54,669 nt of DNA from Clostridia bacterium (GCA_017517965.1 JAFWXR010000055.1:1-54669); one strand, 5' to 3'. Shown: positions 16,710 through 26,512, counted from the stretch's first letter. The notes: generated by a model not told the origin, from the letters alone. Program-made: numbers and translations.

Positions 16710-18782
16710 TCACCCCGAAATACCCCTGAGTTTTACCAGAAGTTTCGATTTATTGAGATTCACCTTTTCCTCAGTCGGCACTATCTCAAAATTATATTCT
16801 GTATTGTTTATTTTTCTGAGTTTTATCAGACCCATCTCATCAAAAACGTCAAGACAGACCTTGAGTTTGCACATACCGAAATTGCCCTCTACGCTGTTTG
16901 CAATAACACGTGATGCCTCGATAAGTTTTATTTCTTCTTTAAGACGACGAAGGTATCGGAAGACCTTGGTAAAATCGTCCATATCCGGTATAAGCTCTGC
17001 CGCTTCGTCGGGAGTAAGAGCCTTGCCGTTTTCATATTTTTCAAACAGACTTTTCTCTTTGTGTATCCTTTGCAGTTCCTTTTCCGAAAGCTTTACGTCC
17101 CTTATGGTCACCTGCGGTGATTCAATACCCCTGTAAACGTTTACGTCGAGATTGAATACTATATCTATCTTGTCACCACAGCAGAAACCGAAACTGTCGG
17201 GTGATACACCGAAGCAGAAACCGTTTACACTGTGACCGTCTTTAGAAAGCGTCACTCTTATATGCTTGTCAAACGAAAGCGGTAATATCTCGGTAATCAC
17301 TGCATCACGGAGCATAAACACCGGAGCAGGATTTTCCGTACCGTACGGTTCAAGCATCGAAATGTCCCTGATAGTAGAAAAACTTATCTCTTCAATTCCG
17401 ATTTCACAATCGACGTCTATCTTGGGAGTAAGTTCCTCCTCCGTAACGGTGGAATTTACAAACTCCGTAAGTTCCCTCTTGAAATCCTCAACGTACTCTC
17501 TCTTTATCGTAAAGCCTGCCGCCGACATATGACCGCCGAATTTATCAAAATAGTGCTTAAAACGGTCAAGCGCCGCATAGATATTGAAAGGAGATTTACT
17601 GCTTCTACAGCTTCCCTTACCAACGTCACCGTCAAAGGTTATAAGTACCGTCGGCAAGCCGTATTTTTCATTGAGCCTTGACGATGCTATACCGATTATG
17701 CCGTTGTGCCAGTTATCGTTGTCAAGGATTATTATCCTGTTGTCAAGTATGCTCTTATCCGCCTCAATCATTTCATTTGCCTCGGCGATAAGCTTACTCT
17801 CCTCCTCCTGACGCAATCTGTTTGCATCACAGAGATCAGTTGCAATTTCATCAGCTTCCTCCGCCGTCTTTGCAAGAAGAAGGTCTACCGCACGCATCGC
17901 CTTGCCGACTCTGCCCACAGCATTTATTCTGGGTGCGATAGAGTATCCTATGACGGAAGTCGAAACTTTTTTCTTGCCTATTCCTGCCATACGGATGAGT
18001 GCTTTAAGTCCGATATCGTCCGTATTGTCAATACGCTTTAATCCGAGAGAAACTAAAATTCTGTTTTCACCCGAAAGCGGCATAACGTCAGCAATCGTGC
18101 CGACAGCCGTCAGTACAGAGTATTTTTCAATCATCTCCATACGTCTTTCCTGACCGGCAAGTGCACATATCAGTTTAAATGCTACGCCGACACCGGCAAG
18201 ATACTTGTACGGATACTCGCTGTCCGTTCTCTTGGGGTCTATAACCGCAATCGCATCGGGAAGTTCTTCTCCACATTCGTGATGATCTGTAACGATAACG
18301 TCCATCCCGAGTGACTTTGCGTAACCAAGTTCTTCGACTGCGGTAATTCCCGAATCGACTGTTATTATAAGACGGCAGCCATTCTCTTTTATGGCATCTA
18401 TTGCCGAATTGTTGACACCGTACCCCTCTTCAACCCTGTCGGGTATATAGCACGAGACTATACCGCCCTCTGACACAAGATATCTGTACAAAATGGTGGT
18501 GCTTGTTATACCGTCAACGTCATAGTCGCCGTAGACGGTAATGGGCTGCTTATTCTCAATCGCACTCTTGATACGGGCGACCGCCTTTTCCATATCAGGC
18601 AGTAAAAACGGATCGCACAGCTGATCAAGAGATTTGTTGAGAAATCTCTTCGCCAGAGCGGGTGTATTGTACCCTCTGTTTATAAGAAGGCGCGCAATAA
18701 CCTCGGAGACGTTTAACTCTCTGCAGAGAGTTTCCATCTCCTCGCTCTTCTGACTCTTAATGAGCCAGCGCTTCTCTTTCAT
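16710..18782 (-). CDS. recJ: Single-strand-specific exonuclease RecJ
   Basis: 690 residues. DHH phosphoesterase motifs: DYDVDG (residues 86-91) and VTDHHE (about 165), followed by DHHA1 with GGHMSAAGFTI and an OB domain. A C-terminal extension of about 120 residues fits the longer Firmicutes RecJ form. It degrades ssDNA 5' to 3' in repair and recombination. First gene of the recJ-relA-dtd-MBL-hemZ operon; the 113-base gap to the divergent transporter must hold its promoter, but I see no convincing consensus there. Confidence 0.95.
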   Translation of the reverse strand: MKEKRWLIKSQKSEEMETLCRELNVSEVIARLLINRGYNTPALAKRFLNKSLDQLCDPFLLPDMEKAVARIKSAIENKQPITVYGDYDVDGITSTTILYRYLVSEGGIVSCYIPDRVEEGYGVNNSAIDAIKENGCRLIITVDSGITAVEELGYAKSLGMDVIVTDHHECGEELPDAIAVIDPKRTDSEYPYKYLAGVGVAFKLICALAGQERRMEMIEKYSVLTAVGTIADVMPLSGENRILVSLGLKRIDNTDDIGLKALIRMAGIGKKKVSTSVIGYSIAPRINAVGRVGKAMRAVDLLLAKTAEEADEIATDLCDANRLRQEEESKLIAEANEMIEADKSILDNRIIILDNDNWHNGIIGIASSRLNEKYGLPTVLITFDGDVGKGSCRSSKSPFNIYAALDRFKHYFDKFGGHMSAAGFTIKREYVEDFKRELTEFVNSTVTEEELTPKIDVDCEIGIEEISFSTIRDISMLEPYGTENPAPVFMLRDAVITEILPLSFDKHIRVTLSKDGHSVNGFCFGVSPDSFGFCCGDKIDIVFNLDVNVYRGIESPQVTIRDVKLSEKELQRIHKEKSLFEKYENGKALTPDEAAELIPDMDDFTKVFRYLRRLKEEIKLIEASRVIANSVEGNFGMCKLKVCLDVFDEMGLIKLRKINNTEYNFEIVPTEEKVNLNKSKLLVKLRGISG

Positions 18783-18895
18783 TTTTCTTCCTCACTTTAT
18801 ATTTAAAAATAATTACATACATTATTCATTTTAACACTTATATCTAACTAATACAATAATATATTTATTAACTTTTTATAAACAGAGGTGCATCT

Positions 18896-20140
18896 ATGGT
18901 AAAAACCGTCAGTAAGGCTCTATGGGGGCCGTGTACGACCTTTCTGATTTTCGCGATAGGTGTGATTATTACCGCAAAAACGGGTTTTCTGCCTTTTCGA
19001 CCCGTAAAACTGGTCAAAACCGCCTTTGGCGGTGACAGGGAGAGCAAAGGAATTTCTCCTTTTCGTGCGCTTATGACTGCACTTTCGGGATGTGTCGGCG
19101 TCGGCAATATAATAGGTGTCGGTGCAGCAATTGCCGTCGGCGGTCCGGGTGCACTTTTCTGGATGTGGGTATCGGCTCTTTCGGGGATGAGTGTAAAATT
19201 CTTCGAGATATTCCTTGCCGTAAAATACAAAGACAAAGATATGACGGGAAGTCCCGTTCAGTACATAAAAAAGGGGCTTGATATGCCCCTTCTCGCTACG
19301 CTCTACGCCGTACTCGGTTTTATCTCGTCACTCTCTACGGGAAATCTCGTGCAGAGCGGAGCCATCGCCGACATCGCAGGGAATCGAGGAATACCGCGCT
19401 CACTTTGTGCAATCATCGTTATCCTCTTATGCTTTTTCGTTGCCTCGAAAGGAATAGAGCACCTCTCAGGCATACTCTCAAAAATAATGCCCGTTGCTAT
19501 AATCGCCTACTGTGCAGCCTGCATTGCCGTTCTTTTTACCTGCCGTGACAAACTTCCGCAGGTTTTATCCGACGTATTCTGTGGTGCTTTCGGTACAAAA
19601 GCTATATCAGGCGGAGGTCTCGGCATTGCTCTTAAAGCAGGTTTTTCAAGAGGCGTTTTTAGCAACGAAGCAGGAGTCGGAACCTCATGTCTGTCGCACG
19701 CCTCAAGCTCGCAGAGTAACCCTTCAAAGCAGGCTGTGTGGGGCATTTTCGAGGTTTTTACCGACACCATTCTCATATGTACTCTATCAGGTCTTGCCAT
19801 GCTTGTGACCGACACTTCTGGCTATACCCTTGCCTGCGGTGATATGTTTTATGCCATCTTTGGTTCGGGAGGCAGACTTTTTGCCGACGTTATGCTGCTT
19901 ATTTTTGCCTTTTCCACACTCTGTGCATGGTGCTTCTACGGACAAAAATTTTACAATATGCTTGGTGGTAAAACAAAAACGTTATATCTCGCTCTTTTTG
20001 CGCTGTTCATATTTGTCGGTGCACTGTCAAAAAACGAAAATCTGTGGTATTTTGCCGATATTTCAAATGCCCTTGCGATGTTTGTGAATCTTACGGTGCT
20101 CGTACTTCTTTTACCCGAAACAAAAAAGGTGACTCTTTAG
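18896..20140 (+). CDS. Sodium:alanine/glycine symporter (AGCS family)
   Basis: 414 residues with about 10-11 membrane segments. AGCS signatures are clear: GCVGVGNIIGVGAAIAVGGPGALFWMW near residues 68-95 (split motif GVGNIIGVG, GPGALFWMW) and FSNEAGVGTSCLSHA near 258. It imports a small neutral amino acid with sodium. AGAGGTG precedes the ATG at a normal distance. The gene stands alone on the plus strand; its 3' end overlaps the convergent FAD gene by 4 bases. Confidence 0.93.
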   Translation: MVKTVSKALWGPCTTFLIFAIGVIITAKTGFLPFRPVKLVKTAFGGDRESKGISPFRALMTALSGCVGVGNIIGVGAAIAVGGPGALFWMWVSALSGMSVKFFEIFLAVKYKDKDMTGSPVQYIKKGLDMPLLATLYAVLGFISSLSTGNLVQSGAIADIAGNRGIPRSLCAIIVILLCFFVASKGIEHLSGILSKIMPVAIIAYCAACIAVLFTCRDKLPQVLSDVFCGAFGTKAISGGGLGIALKAGFSRGVFSNEAGVGTSCLSHASSSQSNPSKQAVWGIFEVFTDTILICTLSGLAMLVTDTSGYTLACGDMFYAIFGSGGRLFADVMLLIFAFSTLCAWCFYGQKFYNMLGGKTKTLYLALFALFIFVGALSKNENLWYFADISNALAMFVNLTVLVLLLPETKKVTL

Positions 20141-20152
20141 TCACCTTTAATT
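20128..20152. terminator. Shared terminator at convergent gene ends
   Basis: Arms AAAGGTGACT and AGTCACCTTT with a 4-5 base loop that contain both stop codons of the AGCS transporter and the convergent FAD gene. Confidence 0.7.
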
Positions 20153-21696
20153 ATTTTCATTGCTATTTTCATTCCGTCGCATGCGGCTGACATTATTCCT
20201 CCGGCATAGCCTGCCCCTTCACCGCAAGGGTATACTCCTTTACACGACGGTGCCTGCAGTTCTTCGTTACGAAGTATACGTACGGGAGACGACGTCCTTG
20301 TTTCAACGCCCGTCAATATACCTCCCATCGAATCAAAGCCGCGTCTGCCCTTGTCAAATACGGCAAAGCCCGTCTTTAGCATATCACATACAAATTTCGG
20401 AAGTGCATCGTTCAAATCCGCTTCACGTACACCCGGTCTGTAGGTCGGCTTTACGGATGAAACAAGATTGCCTTTTCTGCACTCGATAAAATCGAGTGTC
20501 TTCTGACAAGGTGCAAAATAGTTGCTTCCGCCCAGTTTGTATGCCTTTTGTTCAAGCATCCGCTGAAAACGCACGCCCGACAGCACGTCACTTTCCAGAT
20601 CTTCCGGCAAAACGGACACCGCTATTGCCGCATTGGCATTCTCACCGTCTCTTCCGTGAAGACTCATTCCGTTTGTCACGACACCGCCCTCTTCCGAAGC
20701 AGATGCCACAACGTAACCGCCAGGACACATACAGAACGAATAAACACCCCTGTTTCCCTCACGGTATGAGAGCTTGTATTCAGCAGGCGGCAACGCAGGA
20801 TGACCTGCATATTCACCGTACATCGCACGGTTTACCGTTTCCTGCTTTTGTTCAAGCCTGACACCGACCGAAAATGCCTTCTTCTCCATCTCAAAGCCGT
20901 TTGCAAGAAGCATTTCCTGAGTATCCCTCGCACTGTGTCCGAGAGCAAGAATAAGCGTATCACACGGTATTTCGCCGTTTGTCGTTTTAACGCCTGCAAT
21001 TTTATTGTTTTTAATGCTGAGTTCAGTCAGTTTGGTATCAAAAAGCACCTTGCCGCCGAGTTTTTCTATCTCGCATCTTATGTTTCTGACTATTTTGCAA
21101 AGCACGTCTGTCCCGATGTGCGGTTTTGCCGCCGTTAATATCTCCTTGTTCGCACCGAATTTCACAAAGTCGATCAGTACGCTGTCACATAGAGGACTGT
21201 TTATGCCCGTTGTGAGTTTTCCATCAGAAAAGGTGCCTGCACCACCCTCACCAAACTGAACGTTGGTATCCGAAAGCGGACCGCCTGCCCAGAATTTTTC
21301 TACCGACAACTGTCTTTTTTCAATAGCGCTGCCTCTCTCGACAACTATGGGTTTAAGACCCGCCCTTGCAAGCGTCAGCGCACAAAACATACCGCCCGGA
21401 CCAAATCCGACTACTACGGGTGGATTACCGTTTTTTTCACACATCGGTATTTCCGTTTTCTGCACGTCCCGTCTGTAGACAAGTTTTTTATCTCTTGCAG
21501 CCAGACGCTTTTCCGCATTCTCGTCAAAATGGGCAGACACAGAATACACAAGGCGTACGAGACGCCTTGTGTCAACTGCTTTTTTCCTTATTTCCAGGCT
21601 ATCGGGCACATCGCCCCTTAACCTTCTTTTTGCAATTTCAAACACCCTGTCCTCATTGTCATCGGGTGTAAGAATAATATCATTTATTATTATCAT
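20137..21696 (-). CDS. FAD-dependent oxidoreductase-like protein of the cdaA locus
   Basis: 519 residues. About 100 N-terminal residues form a family-specific domain (ARDKKLVYRRD), then a dinucleotide-binding fold with GFGPGGMFCALTLARAG at about 98-114. Other conserved blocks are FGEGGAGTFSDGKLTTG and CPGGYVVASASEEGG, and the C-terminal GEGAGYAGGIMSAA completes the FAD site. It belongs to a conserved but uncharacterised flavoprotein family that in many Clostridia lies just after cdaR. It overlaps cdaR by 4 bases, so it is translated from the cdaA-cdaR transcript. Substrate unknown. Confidence 0.88.
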   Translation of the reverse strand: MIIINDIILTPDDNEDRVFEIAKRRLRGDVPDSLEIRKKAVDTRRLVRLVYSVSAHFDENAEKRLAARDKKLVYRRDVQKTEIPMCEKNGNPPVVVGFGPGGMFCALTLARAGLKPIVVERGSAIEKRQLSVEKFWAGGPLSDTNVQFGEGGAGTFSDGKLTTGINSPLCDSVLIDFVKFGANKEILTAAKPHIGTDVLCKIVRNIRCEIEKLGGKVLFDTKLTELSIKNNKIAGVKTTNGEIPCDTLILALGHSARDTQEMLLANGFEMEKKAFSVGVRLEQKQETVNRAMYGEYAGHPALPPAEYKLSYREGNRGVYSFCMCPGGYVVASASEEGGVVTNGMSLHGRDGENANAAIAVSVLPEDLESDVLSGVRFQRMLEQKAYKLGGSNYFAPCQKTLDFIECRKGNLVSSVKPTYRPGVREADLNDALPKFVCDMLKTGFAVFDKGRRGFDSMGGILTGVETRTSSPVRILRNEELQAPSCKGVYPCGEGAGYAGGIMSAACDGMKIAMKIIKGD

Positions 21697-22931
21697 GCAA
21701 TTTCCACCGTTACACTGACGGTTACGTCACTCAGAAGTTCACCCTGCTTGCCGTTATTAAATTTAAGTGTGGCAGGAAGTGTCTGCGTTCCCGGATACAC
21801 GTTTTCGAGGTCAACCACAAGATATACGTCTTCTGCGGTAAGTTCATCCCTTGACCTGACCGTAAAGGTTACGTTTTTATCGTCGAGAAGCGCTATGCAC
21901 GACTGTTGGATGTTTATAAATTCAACTCTGTCCACCGTAAACTGTCTGTCGGTTATGCCTGCAAATTTGACTGCAATGCTGACCTTCTGACTTTCATCAG
22001 TGTACACGCCGTCGGGCATGCTAATCGTCTGTTCAAATTCACCTTCAAGCAAAAGGTTTACTTTGTACGTTCCTGCCGATATTTCATCAACGTCTTTCAG
22101 ATCATCCTCATATCCGTACACCGTAATCGTGCTTGGTGATACACTCAGACGGTAATTATTTTCACTGAACATCGTGCCTTCAGCATCGGCATACGCCCTT
22201 ATCGGCACTACTTTCTTTGTATACGCATCGAGCTTTACACCTATTTTATCGACATCTGCTTCAAAATAGGTTGAATCAACGCTTTCACCGTTTATATCAA
22301 CATATCGGATATTGAGTTTTTCGCTATGCTTTCCCGCTTCTTCAACTTTGAGAACGGCGTAAACCCTTTCAACTTTGGAAAGTTCGGTTTCGGGGCCCGT
22401 AACAGTAACGTTCTGTGCCGTTGTCACCGCTTCCCCAAGCACGTAATCCTCCTCCGACAGTTTGCTGTCGATAACAACCTCTATCGGAAGCGTCCTTGTC
22501 ATTATATAGTCAAGTCGCACTTCAATGCTTGAAGGTGTCACCTTATCTACCTGAACGTCCGCAATCTTTGATGTCGCCTCAAGTCTGAGATTATATATTC
22601 CGGGGTCTTTGATATTCGTAGCATCTGCCGTAAGATCAAAGTCGGAGGCAACAAGATCAAGAAGCACTTCTCTTTTTCCTTTAGCGGTCACGCTGGCCTC
22701 AAGCACGTCATCACCGATTATGGAAAGTGCTTTTTCCCCGCTCATATTCGCATTTACGTCAATGGAAACGTTGCGGTAGGTCCTCACCGTTTCTGGATTT
22801 TGCGCCCCTATAAACAACCACAAACCCATTGCTATTGCAAGCGACAGAAATTTGAAGCCCGCATCATGTTTAAAAAAGACTTTTACGGCATCGCAAAATG
22901 CCAAGAAAAATCTGTTTATTTTGTCTTTCAT
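21693..22931 (-). CDS. cdaR: CdaR, YbbR-domain regulator of diadenylate cyclase
   Basis: 412 residues. A short cytoplasmic start, one membrane helix (about 27-43, LSLAIAMGLWLFIGAQNPE) and then extracellular YbbR repeats of about 80 residues each (for example near SVTAKGKREVLLDLVASDF and VTVTGPETELSKVERVYAVL). CdaR binds and modulates CdaA in Bacillus and Listeria. Overlaps cdaA by 4 bases. glmM, the usual third partner, is not present; an FAD protein takes that position. Confidence 0.93.
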   Translation of the reverse strand: MKDKINRFFLAFCDAVKVFFKHDAGFKFLSLAIAMGLWLFIGAQNPETVRTYRNVSIDVNANMSGEKALSIIGDDVLEASVTAKGKREVLLDLVASDFDLTADATNIKDPGIYNLRLEATSKIADVQVDKVTPSSIEVRLDYIMTRTLPIEVVIDSKLSEEDYVLGEAVTTAQNVTVTGPETELSKVERVYAVLKVEEAGKHSEKLNIRYVDINGESVDSTYFEADVDKIGVKLDAYTKKVVPIRAYADAEGTMFSENNYRLSVSPSTITVYGYEDDLKDVDEISAGTYKVNLLLEGEFEQTISMPDGVYTDESQKVSIAVKFAGITDRQFTVDRVEFINIQQSCIALLDDKNVTFTVRSRDELTAEDVYLVVDLENVYPGTQTLPATLKFNNGKQGELLSDVTVSVTVEIA

Positions 22932-23761
22932 TTTTTCTTCTCCTTTCCCTTATTTCCGAAGAAGAAATTGCCTATATTCTTTTTTTCAGTAAACTTCGAC
23001 GTAAGTTCTATAATAAGTTCATCCTTGGAATAACCGCGCCTGATGTTTCCGTTTTCGGCAACGGATATAGTACCCGTCTCCTCCGAAACAATGACGACAA
23101 TCGAATCCGACACCTCGCTAATACCTATAGCCGCACGGTGTCTCGTTCCGAGTTCCTTGCTTATTTCACTTGTCTTGGAAAGCGGAAGAAAACAGCCTGC
23201 CGCCCTTATAACGTCACCTCTTACGATAACGGCACCGTCATGCATCGGCGAATTCGGGAAAAAGAGTGTGCGCAGCATTGCCGAAGAAAGCGCGGCGTTT
23301 ATTTCATGCCCCGTTTCAACCGTTTCTCCGAGTTTCGTGGTACGTTCAAGAACAATGAGTGCACCTATATGGCGTTTACTCATCTCATTACACGCATCGG
23401 CAATCGCAGCAATATTTTGCTGACTGTCAGAATTCTTTTCGCCGACAAAAAATTCCCTTCTGCCAAACTGCTCAAGAGCCCTTCTAAGTTCGGGTTGAAA
23501 TACAACGAGAACGGCAATAACGCCGAGTTGCATAGTGTTTTTAAGAACGTAGTTGGTCGTTTCAAGGCCCATCATTCCGCTGACCTGAAGAAGAATGACA
23601 AGAACGGCTATTCCCTTAAGAAGTGTAATTGCACGGGTGTCCCTGCAAAGTTTTATGATAAAATAAATAAAATACGCGACTATGAGAATATCTATCGCCG
23701 TAAATACAGTGAAGCCCGCAAACTGTGTTTTAAACACGTTCAGTAACGCTCTTATATCCAC
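22928..23761 (-). CDS. cdaA: Diadenylate cyclase CdaA (c-di-AMP synthase)
   Basis: 277 residues with a GTG start preceded by GAGGGG. Three N-terminal membrane helices (about 14-90) are followed by a DAC domain with the catalytic DGA at 175-177 and RHR at 207-209. It makes c-di-AMP from two ATP, controlling potassium and osmotic balance and wall homeostasis. First gene of cdaA-cdaR-FAD protein. Confidence 0.96.
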   Translation of the reverse strand: MDIRALLNVFKTQFAGFTVFTAIDILIVAYFIYFIIKLCRDTRAITLLKGIAVLVILLQVSGMMGLETTNYVLKNTMQLGVIAVLVVFQPELRRALEQFGRREFFVGEKNSDSQQNIAAIADACNEMSKRHIGALIVLERTTKLGETVETGHEINAALSSAMLRTLFFPNSPMHDGAVIVRGDVIRAAGCFLPLSKTSEISKELGTRHRAAIGISEVSDSIVVIVSEETGTISVAENGNIRRGYSKDELIIELTSKFTEKKNIGNFFFGNKGKEKKK

Positions 23762-23839
23762 CGATCTCGCCCCTCTCTTGCACTTATTACATTTATAATA
23801 TCATAGTCAAGGAAGAAATCAAAGAAAAAATGTCGATAT

Positions 23840-24940
23840 TTATATATTTTTTACAACCTTTAACAAGGCATAAACGTCACGGCGTGTGTTGAATGCACCG
23901 ATACTTACTCTAACCGTGCCTCTTTCATGCGTTCCGAGCGTTCTGTGGGCAAGTGATGCACAGTGAAGTCCACTTCGGACGCATATTCCCGCCGTGCTTA
24001 ACCTTTCATCCACCTCTGCAGGCGAAACATCAGATAAATTAAACGATGTTACGGGTGTAAAGTTAAACTCCTTGTCATACACCGTAACACCGTATTCCAC
24101 AAGGCTTGCACGCAAATCCGCCGTCAATTCGTACTCTTTTTCATTTATTCTTTCTCCGTACTTTGAAACGAAGTCTATTCCTGCACCAAGCCCTATTATT
24201 CCACACACGTTGAGAGTTCCTGCCTCATATCTTTCCGGCGGAAATGGCGGCTGATGCGCCTCATTCGACGTCGTCCCCGTACCGCCCTCAATCAGCGTTT
24301 TTAACTGTACGTCAGTGTTCAGCACGAGAAGTCCCGTTCCGAAAGGTCCGTAAAGCCCCTTGTGTCCCGACGTAAATAGAATATCACATCCTAAATCCTT
24401 TACGTCACATGGTATATATCCTGCCGCCTGAGAAGCATCAACAATACTTATAAGCCCGTTATCTCTCGCAAACGAGCATATTGCCTTTACAGGCATAATA
24501 CGACCCGTAACGTTTGACACCGCCGTACAGATTATACACTTCGTATTCTTACGAAGCATACCCGAAAGCCTGTAAAGTGTTTCCCCTTGCGTGTCGCATA
24601 TTTCAAATACGCTGTATGAACAGGTCCTATGAACGGGCCTCCACACCGCATTATGCTCATAATTGGATATAAGACAGTGTGAATTGCTGTCAAGAATGCC
24701 TTTTATCGCCATATTTGAAGCCATCGTGGCATTTTGTGTGAAAATTATATTTTCGGGTTTTGCATTAAAGAATTTCCCCGCCTTTTCCCTTACCTTATAG
24801 ACCTCCTCTGCAGCTTTAAGCGACAGGGGATTACCCCCTCTTCCCGGATTTGCCCCGAATTTTTTCATCGCCAGGTTCATTGCCTCTGCCGTACACGGCG
24901 GTTTCGGGTAGGTAGTGGCACTGTTATCAAGATATATCAT
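23840..24940 (-). CDS. Cysteine desulfurase-family PLP enzyme (class V aminotransferase)
   Basis: 366 residues. Starts MIYLDNSATTYPKP. The PLP lysine is in FTSGHKGLYGPFGTG (about 190-204), and a cysteine in RSGLHCASLAH (about 322) occupies the catalytic position of NifS/SufS-type enzymes. It fits the short cysteine-desulfurase family found singly in Firmicutes rather than IscS with its iscU neighbour. It overlaps the DUF3343 gene by 4 bases, implying a shared role in sulfur or selenium transfer. The physiological acceptor is unknown. Confidence 0.88.
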   Translation of the reverse strand: MIYLDNSATTYPKPPCTAEAMNLAMKKFGANPGRGGNPLSLKAAEEVYKVREKAGKFFNAKPENIIFTQNATMASNMAIKGILDSNSHCLISNYEHNAVWRPVHRTCSYSVFEICDTQGETLYRLSGMLRKNTKCIICTAVSNVTGRIMPVKAICSFARDNGLISIVDASQAAGYIPCDVKDLGCDILFTSGHKGLYGPFGTGLLVLNTDVQLKTLIEGGTGTTSNEAHQPPFPPERYEAGTLNVCGIIGLGAGIDFVSKYGERINEKEYELTADLRASLVEYGVTVYDKEFNFTPVTSFNLSDVSPAEVDERLSTAGICVRSGLHCASLAHRTLGTHERGTVRVSIGAFNTRRDVYALLKVVKNI

Positions 24941-25182
24941 TCCTCTTTGGAATATCCGTTTCTGCTTTCGGAGATTATTTTTCTGTATTCAACTCCCGAT
25001 TTAGCAAGATTCAACTTCAGCGAATTTATATCTCTGTCCCTTATTTCAAGGGTATATCCTCTGCTGCAGGCAGGCGTATTGAGCCTTGCCTTACCGGCAC
25101 TCACCGCTATACCCATCGCTTCAAGCGACCTTTTTGCCTTCGTCGCATAGGTGACAGAGTCAAACACAACATAAAACGTCAT
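24937..25182 (-). CDS. DUF3343 putative Se/S-carrier-like protein
   Basis: 81 residues from the ATG at 25182 (MTFYVVFDSVTYATKAKRSL), which has AGAGGTG six bases upstream; the in-frame GTG at 25191 lies within that site. The small ferredoxin-like domain has a cysteine in NTPACSRGYTLEI, at the place proposed to carry sulfur or selenium in this family. Translationally coupled to the cysteine-desulfurase-like gene downstream. Confidence 0.8.
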   Translation of the reverse strand: MTFYVVFDSVTYATKAKRSLEAMGIAVSAGKARLNTPACSRGYTLEIRDRDINSLKLNLAKSGVEYRKIISESRNGYSKEE

Positions 25183-25212
25183 ACTATTCACCTCTACTCA
25201 TTCTATGCAAAC

Positions 25213-25241
25213 AAAAAAAGGGTTGATAATCAACCCTTTTT
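25213..25241 (-). terminator. ispF terminator
   Basis: Hairpin with 11-base arms AAAAGGGTTGA and TCAACCCTTTT, 3-base loop and seven T on the minus strand; it includes the ispF stop codon. Confidence 0.88.
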
Positions 25242-25706
25242 AATCAACGTTACTGCGTGTGTACTTATACCTTCAAGACGGCCTGTAAAGCCCATTTTCT
25301 CCTCTGTGGTTGCCTTAACGCTTACCTGCGATACGTCTATACCCATCGCATCTGCCAGCCTTTTTCGCATATTTTCAATATGAGGCGCAAGTTTAGGCTT
25401 CTGCGCTATAACGGTCGCATCTACGTTTGATATACCGTAACCGTTTTCCTTAAGCACCCTCGTTACTTCTTTAAGAAGTTCTATACTGTCTGCCCCTTTG
25501 TATTTTTCATCCGTATCAGGAAAAAGTTTTCCTATATCGCCAAGTGCCGCCGCACCCAGAAGCGCATCCATAACCGCATGGGTCAGCACATCGGCATCCG
25601 AATGTCCCAAAAGCCCCATAAAGCCTTCTATTTCCACTCCGCCGAGAATCAGTTTTCTTCCCTCTGCAAAACGGTGTGCATCGTATCCGTGACCTATTCT
25701 AAACAT
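25230..25706 (-). CDS. ispF: 2-C-methyl-D-erythritol 2,4-cyclodiphosphate synthase
   Basis: 158 residues, full length. The zinc and substrate motifs are GHGYDAHRF (5-13), [19 protein letters not shown] (34-52) and [12 protein letters not shown]. It forms the cyclic diphosphate of the MEP isoprenoid pathway as a trimer. Starts directly after the ispD stop, so the two MEP genes are co-transcribed behind carD. Confidence 0.97.
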   Translation of the reverse strand: MFRIGHGYDAHRFAEGRKLILGGVEIEGFMGLLGHSDADVLTHAVMDALLGAAALGDIGKLFPDTDEKYKGADSIELLKEVTRVLKENGYGISNVDATVIAQKPKLAPHIENMRKRLADAMGIDVSQVSVKATTEEKMGFTGRLEGISTHAVTLIKKG

Positions 25707-26426
25707 TTAATACCCTCTCTTTTCCAGTATACTCTCGGCAAGTGCAATATCCTCTTTATAAGTTATTTTTATGTTGGAAGCACTTCCCTCGGTAACGGCA
25801 ACGACAAATCCCGCATCCTCAAAATACATCGTATCGTCGGTATATTCCTTTGCCGATGCAATAGACCTTGCGGCACGGTATTTTATAACGTCAAACACCT
25901 GCGGTGTCTGCACCGCATAAAGCGACGTGCGGTCAACCGTCTGAGTTATTTTCCCGTCCGACACGCGTTTTAACGTGTCCCTTATCGGAATTGCCGCTGC
26001 GGCACCGCCGACCTTTATTGCCTGTGCAACGGTATCATTTATAATTTCGGGCGTGATAAGCGGACGTGCCCCGTCTGCAATTGCAACATACCCCGTCGTT
26101 GACGGAAGGGCGGCAAGACCGTTTTCAACAGACTCACTCCGCGTAGCACCTCCTGCAACGACGCTTTTAAGCTTGCTTATACCAAACTCACGTGCGATAT
26201 CGGTTATAAGCACCATATCTTCATTTCTTGCGACAACAACTATACTATCAACACTCTCCGCCGCCTCAAAGGCACGAAGTGTATATGATATAACCGGCCT
26301 TCCAAGCAGTTCAAGCATAACTTTGGAGGTGTCGGTACAACCCATACGGGAACCGCTTCCCGCCGCAACGATTATGGCACAGACGCCCTTTGACTGTGCT
26401 TTTTTGTACTTTGTAAACAGTTTCAT
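25707..26426 (-). CDS. ispD: 2-C-methyl-D-erythritol 4-phosphate cytidylyltransferase
   Basis: 239 residues. The nucleotide-binding signature is IIVAAGSGSRMG (about 18-29) with the lysine in TSKVMLELLGRPVI; also VAIADGARPLITPE and AVQTPQVFD. Adds CMP to methylerythritol phosphate. Adjacent to ispF. A short N-terminal extension (MKLFTKYKKAQSKG) precedes the usual start region. Confidence 0.96.
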   Translation of the reverse strand: MKLFTKYKKAQSKGVCAIIVAAGSGSRMGCTDTSKVMLELLGRPVISYTLRAFEAAESVDSIVVVARNEDMVLITDIAREFGISKLKSVVAGGATRSESVENGLAALPSTTGYVAIADGARPLITPEIINDTVAQAIKVGGAAAAIPIRDTLKRVSDGKITQTVDRTSLYAVQTPQVFDVIKYRAARSIASAKEYTDDTMYFEDAGFVVAVTEGSASNIKITYKEDIALAESILEKRGY

Positions 26427-26485
26427 AATTAAATCCTTATATCAGTCATTAACTCAATTATATACCAAAGTATATGCATCCACAA

Positions 26486-26512
26486 GAAAAAAAGCCACTC
26501 ACGTGGCTTTTA
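26486..26512 (-). terminator. carD terminator
   Basis: Arms AAAGCCAC and GTGGCTTT with a 4-base loop and seven T on the minus strand; overlaps the last codons of carD. ispD downstream therefore needs read-through or its own promoter. Confidence 0.8.

Noticed and set aside
18783-18895. Possible riboswitch between recJ and the AGCS transporter
   Set aside because: Only 113 AT-rich bases with no conserved aptamer features or terminator; no glycine or lysine riboswitch elements recognised.
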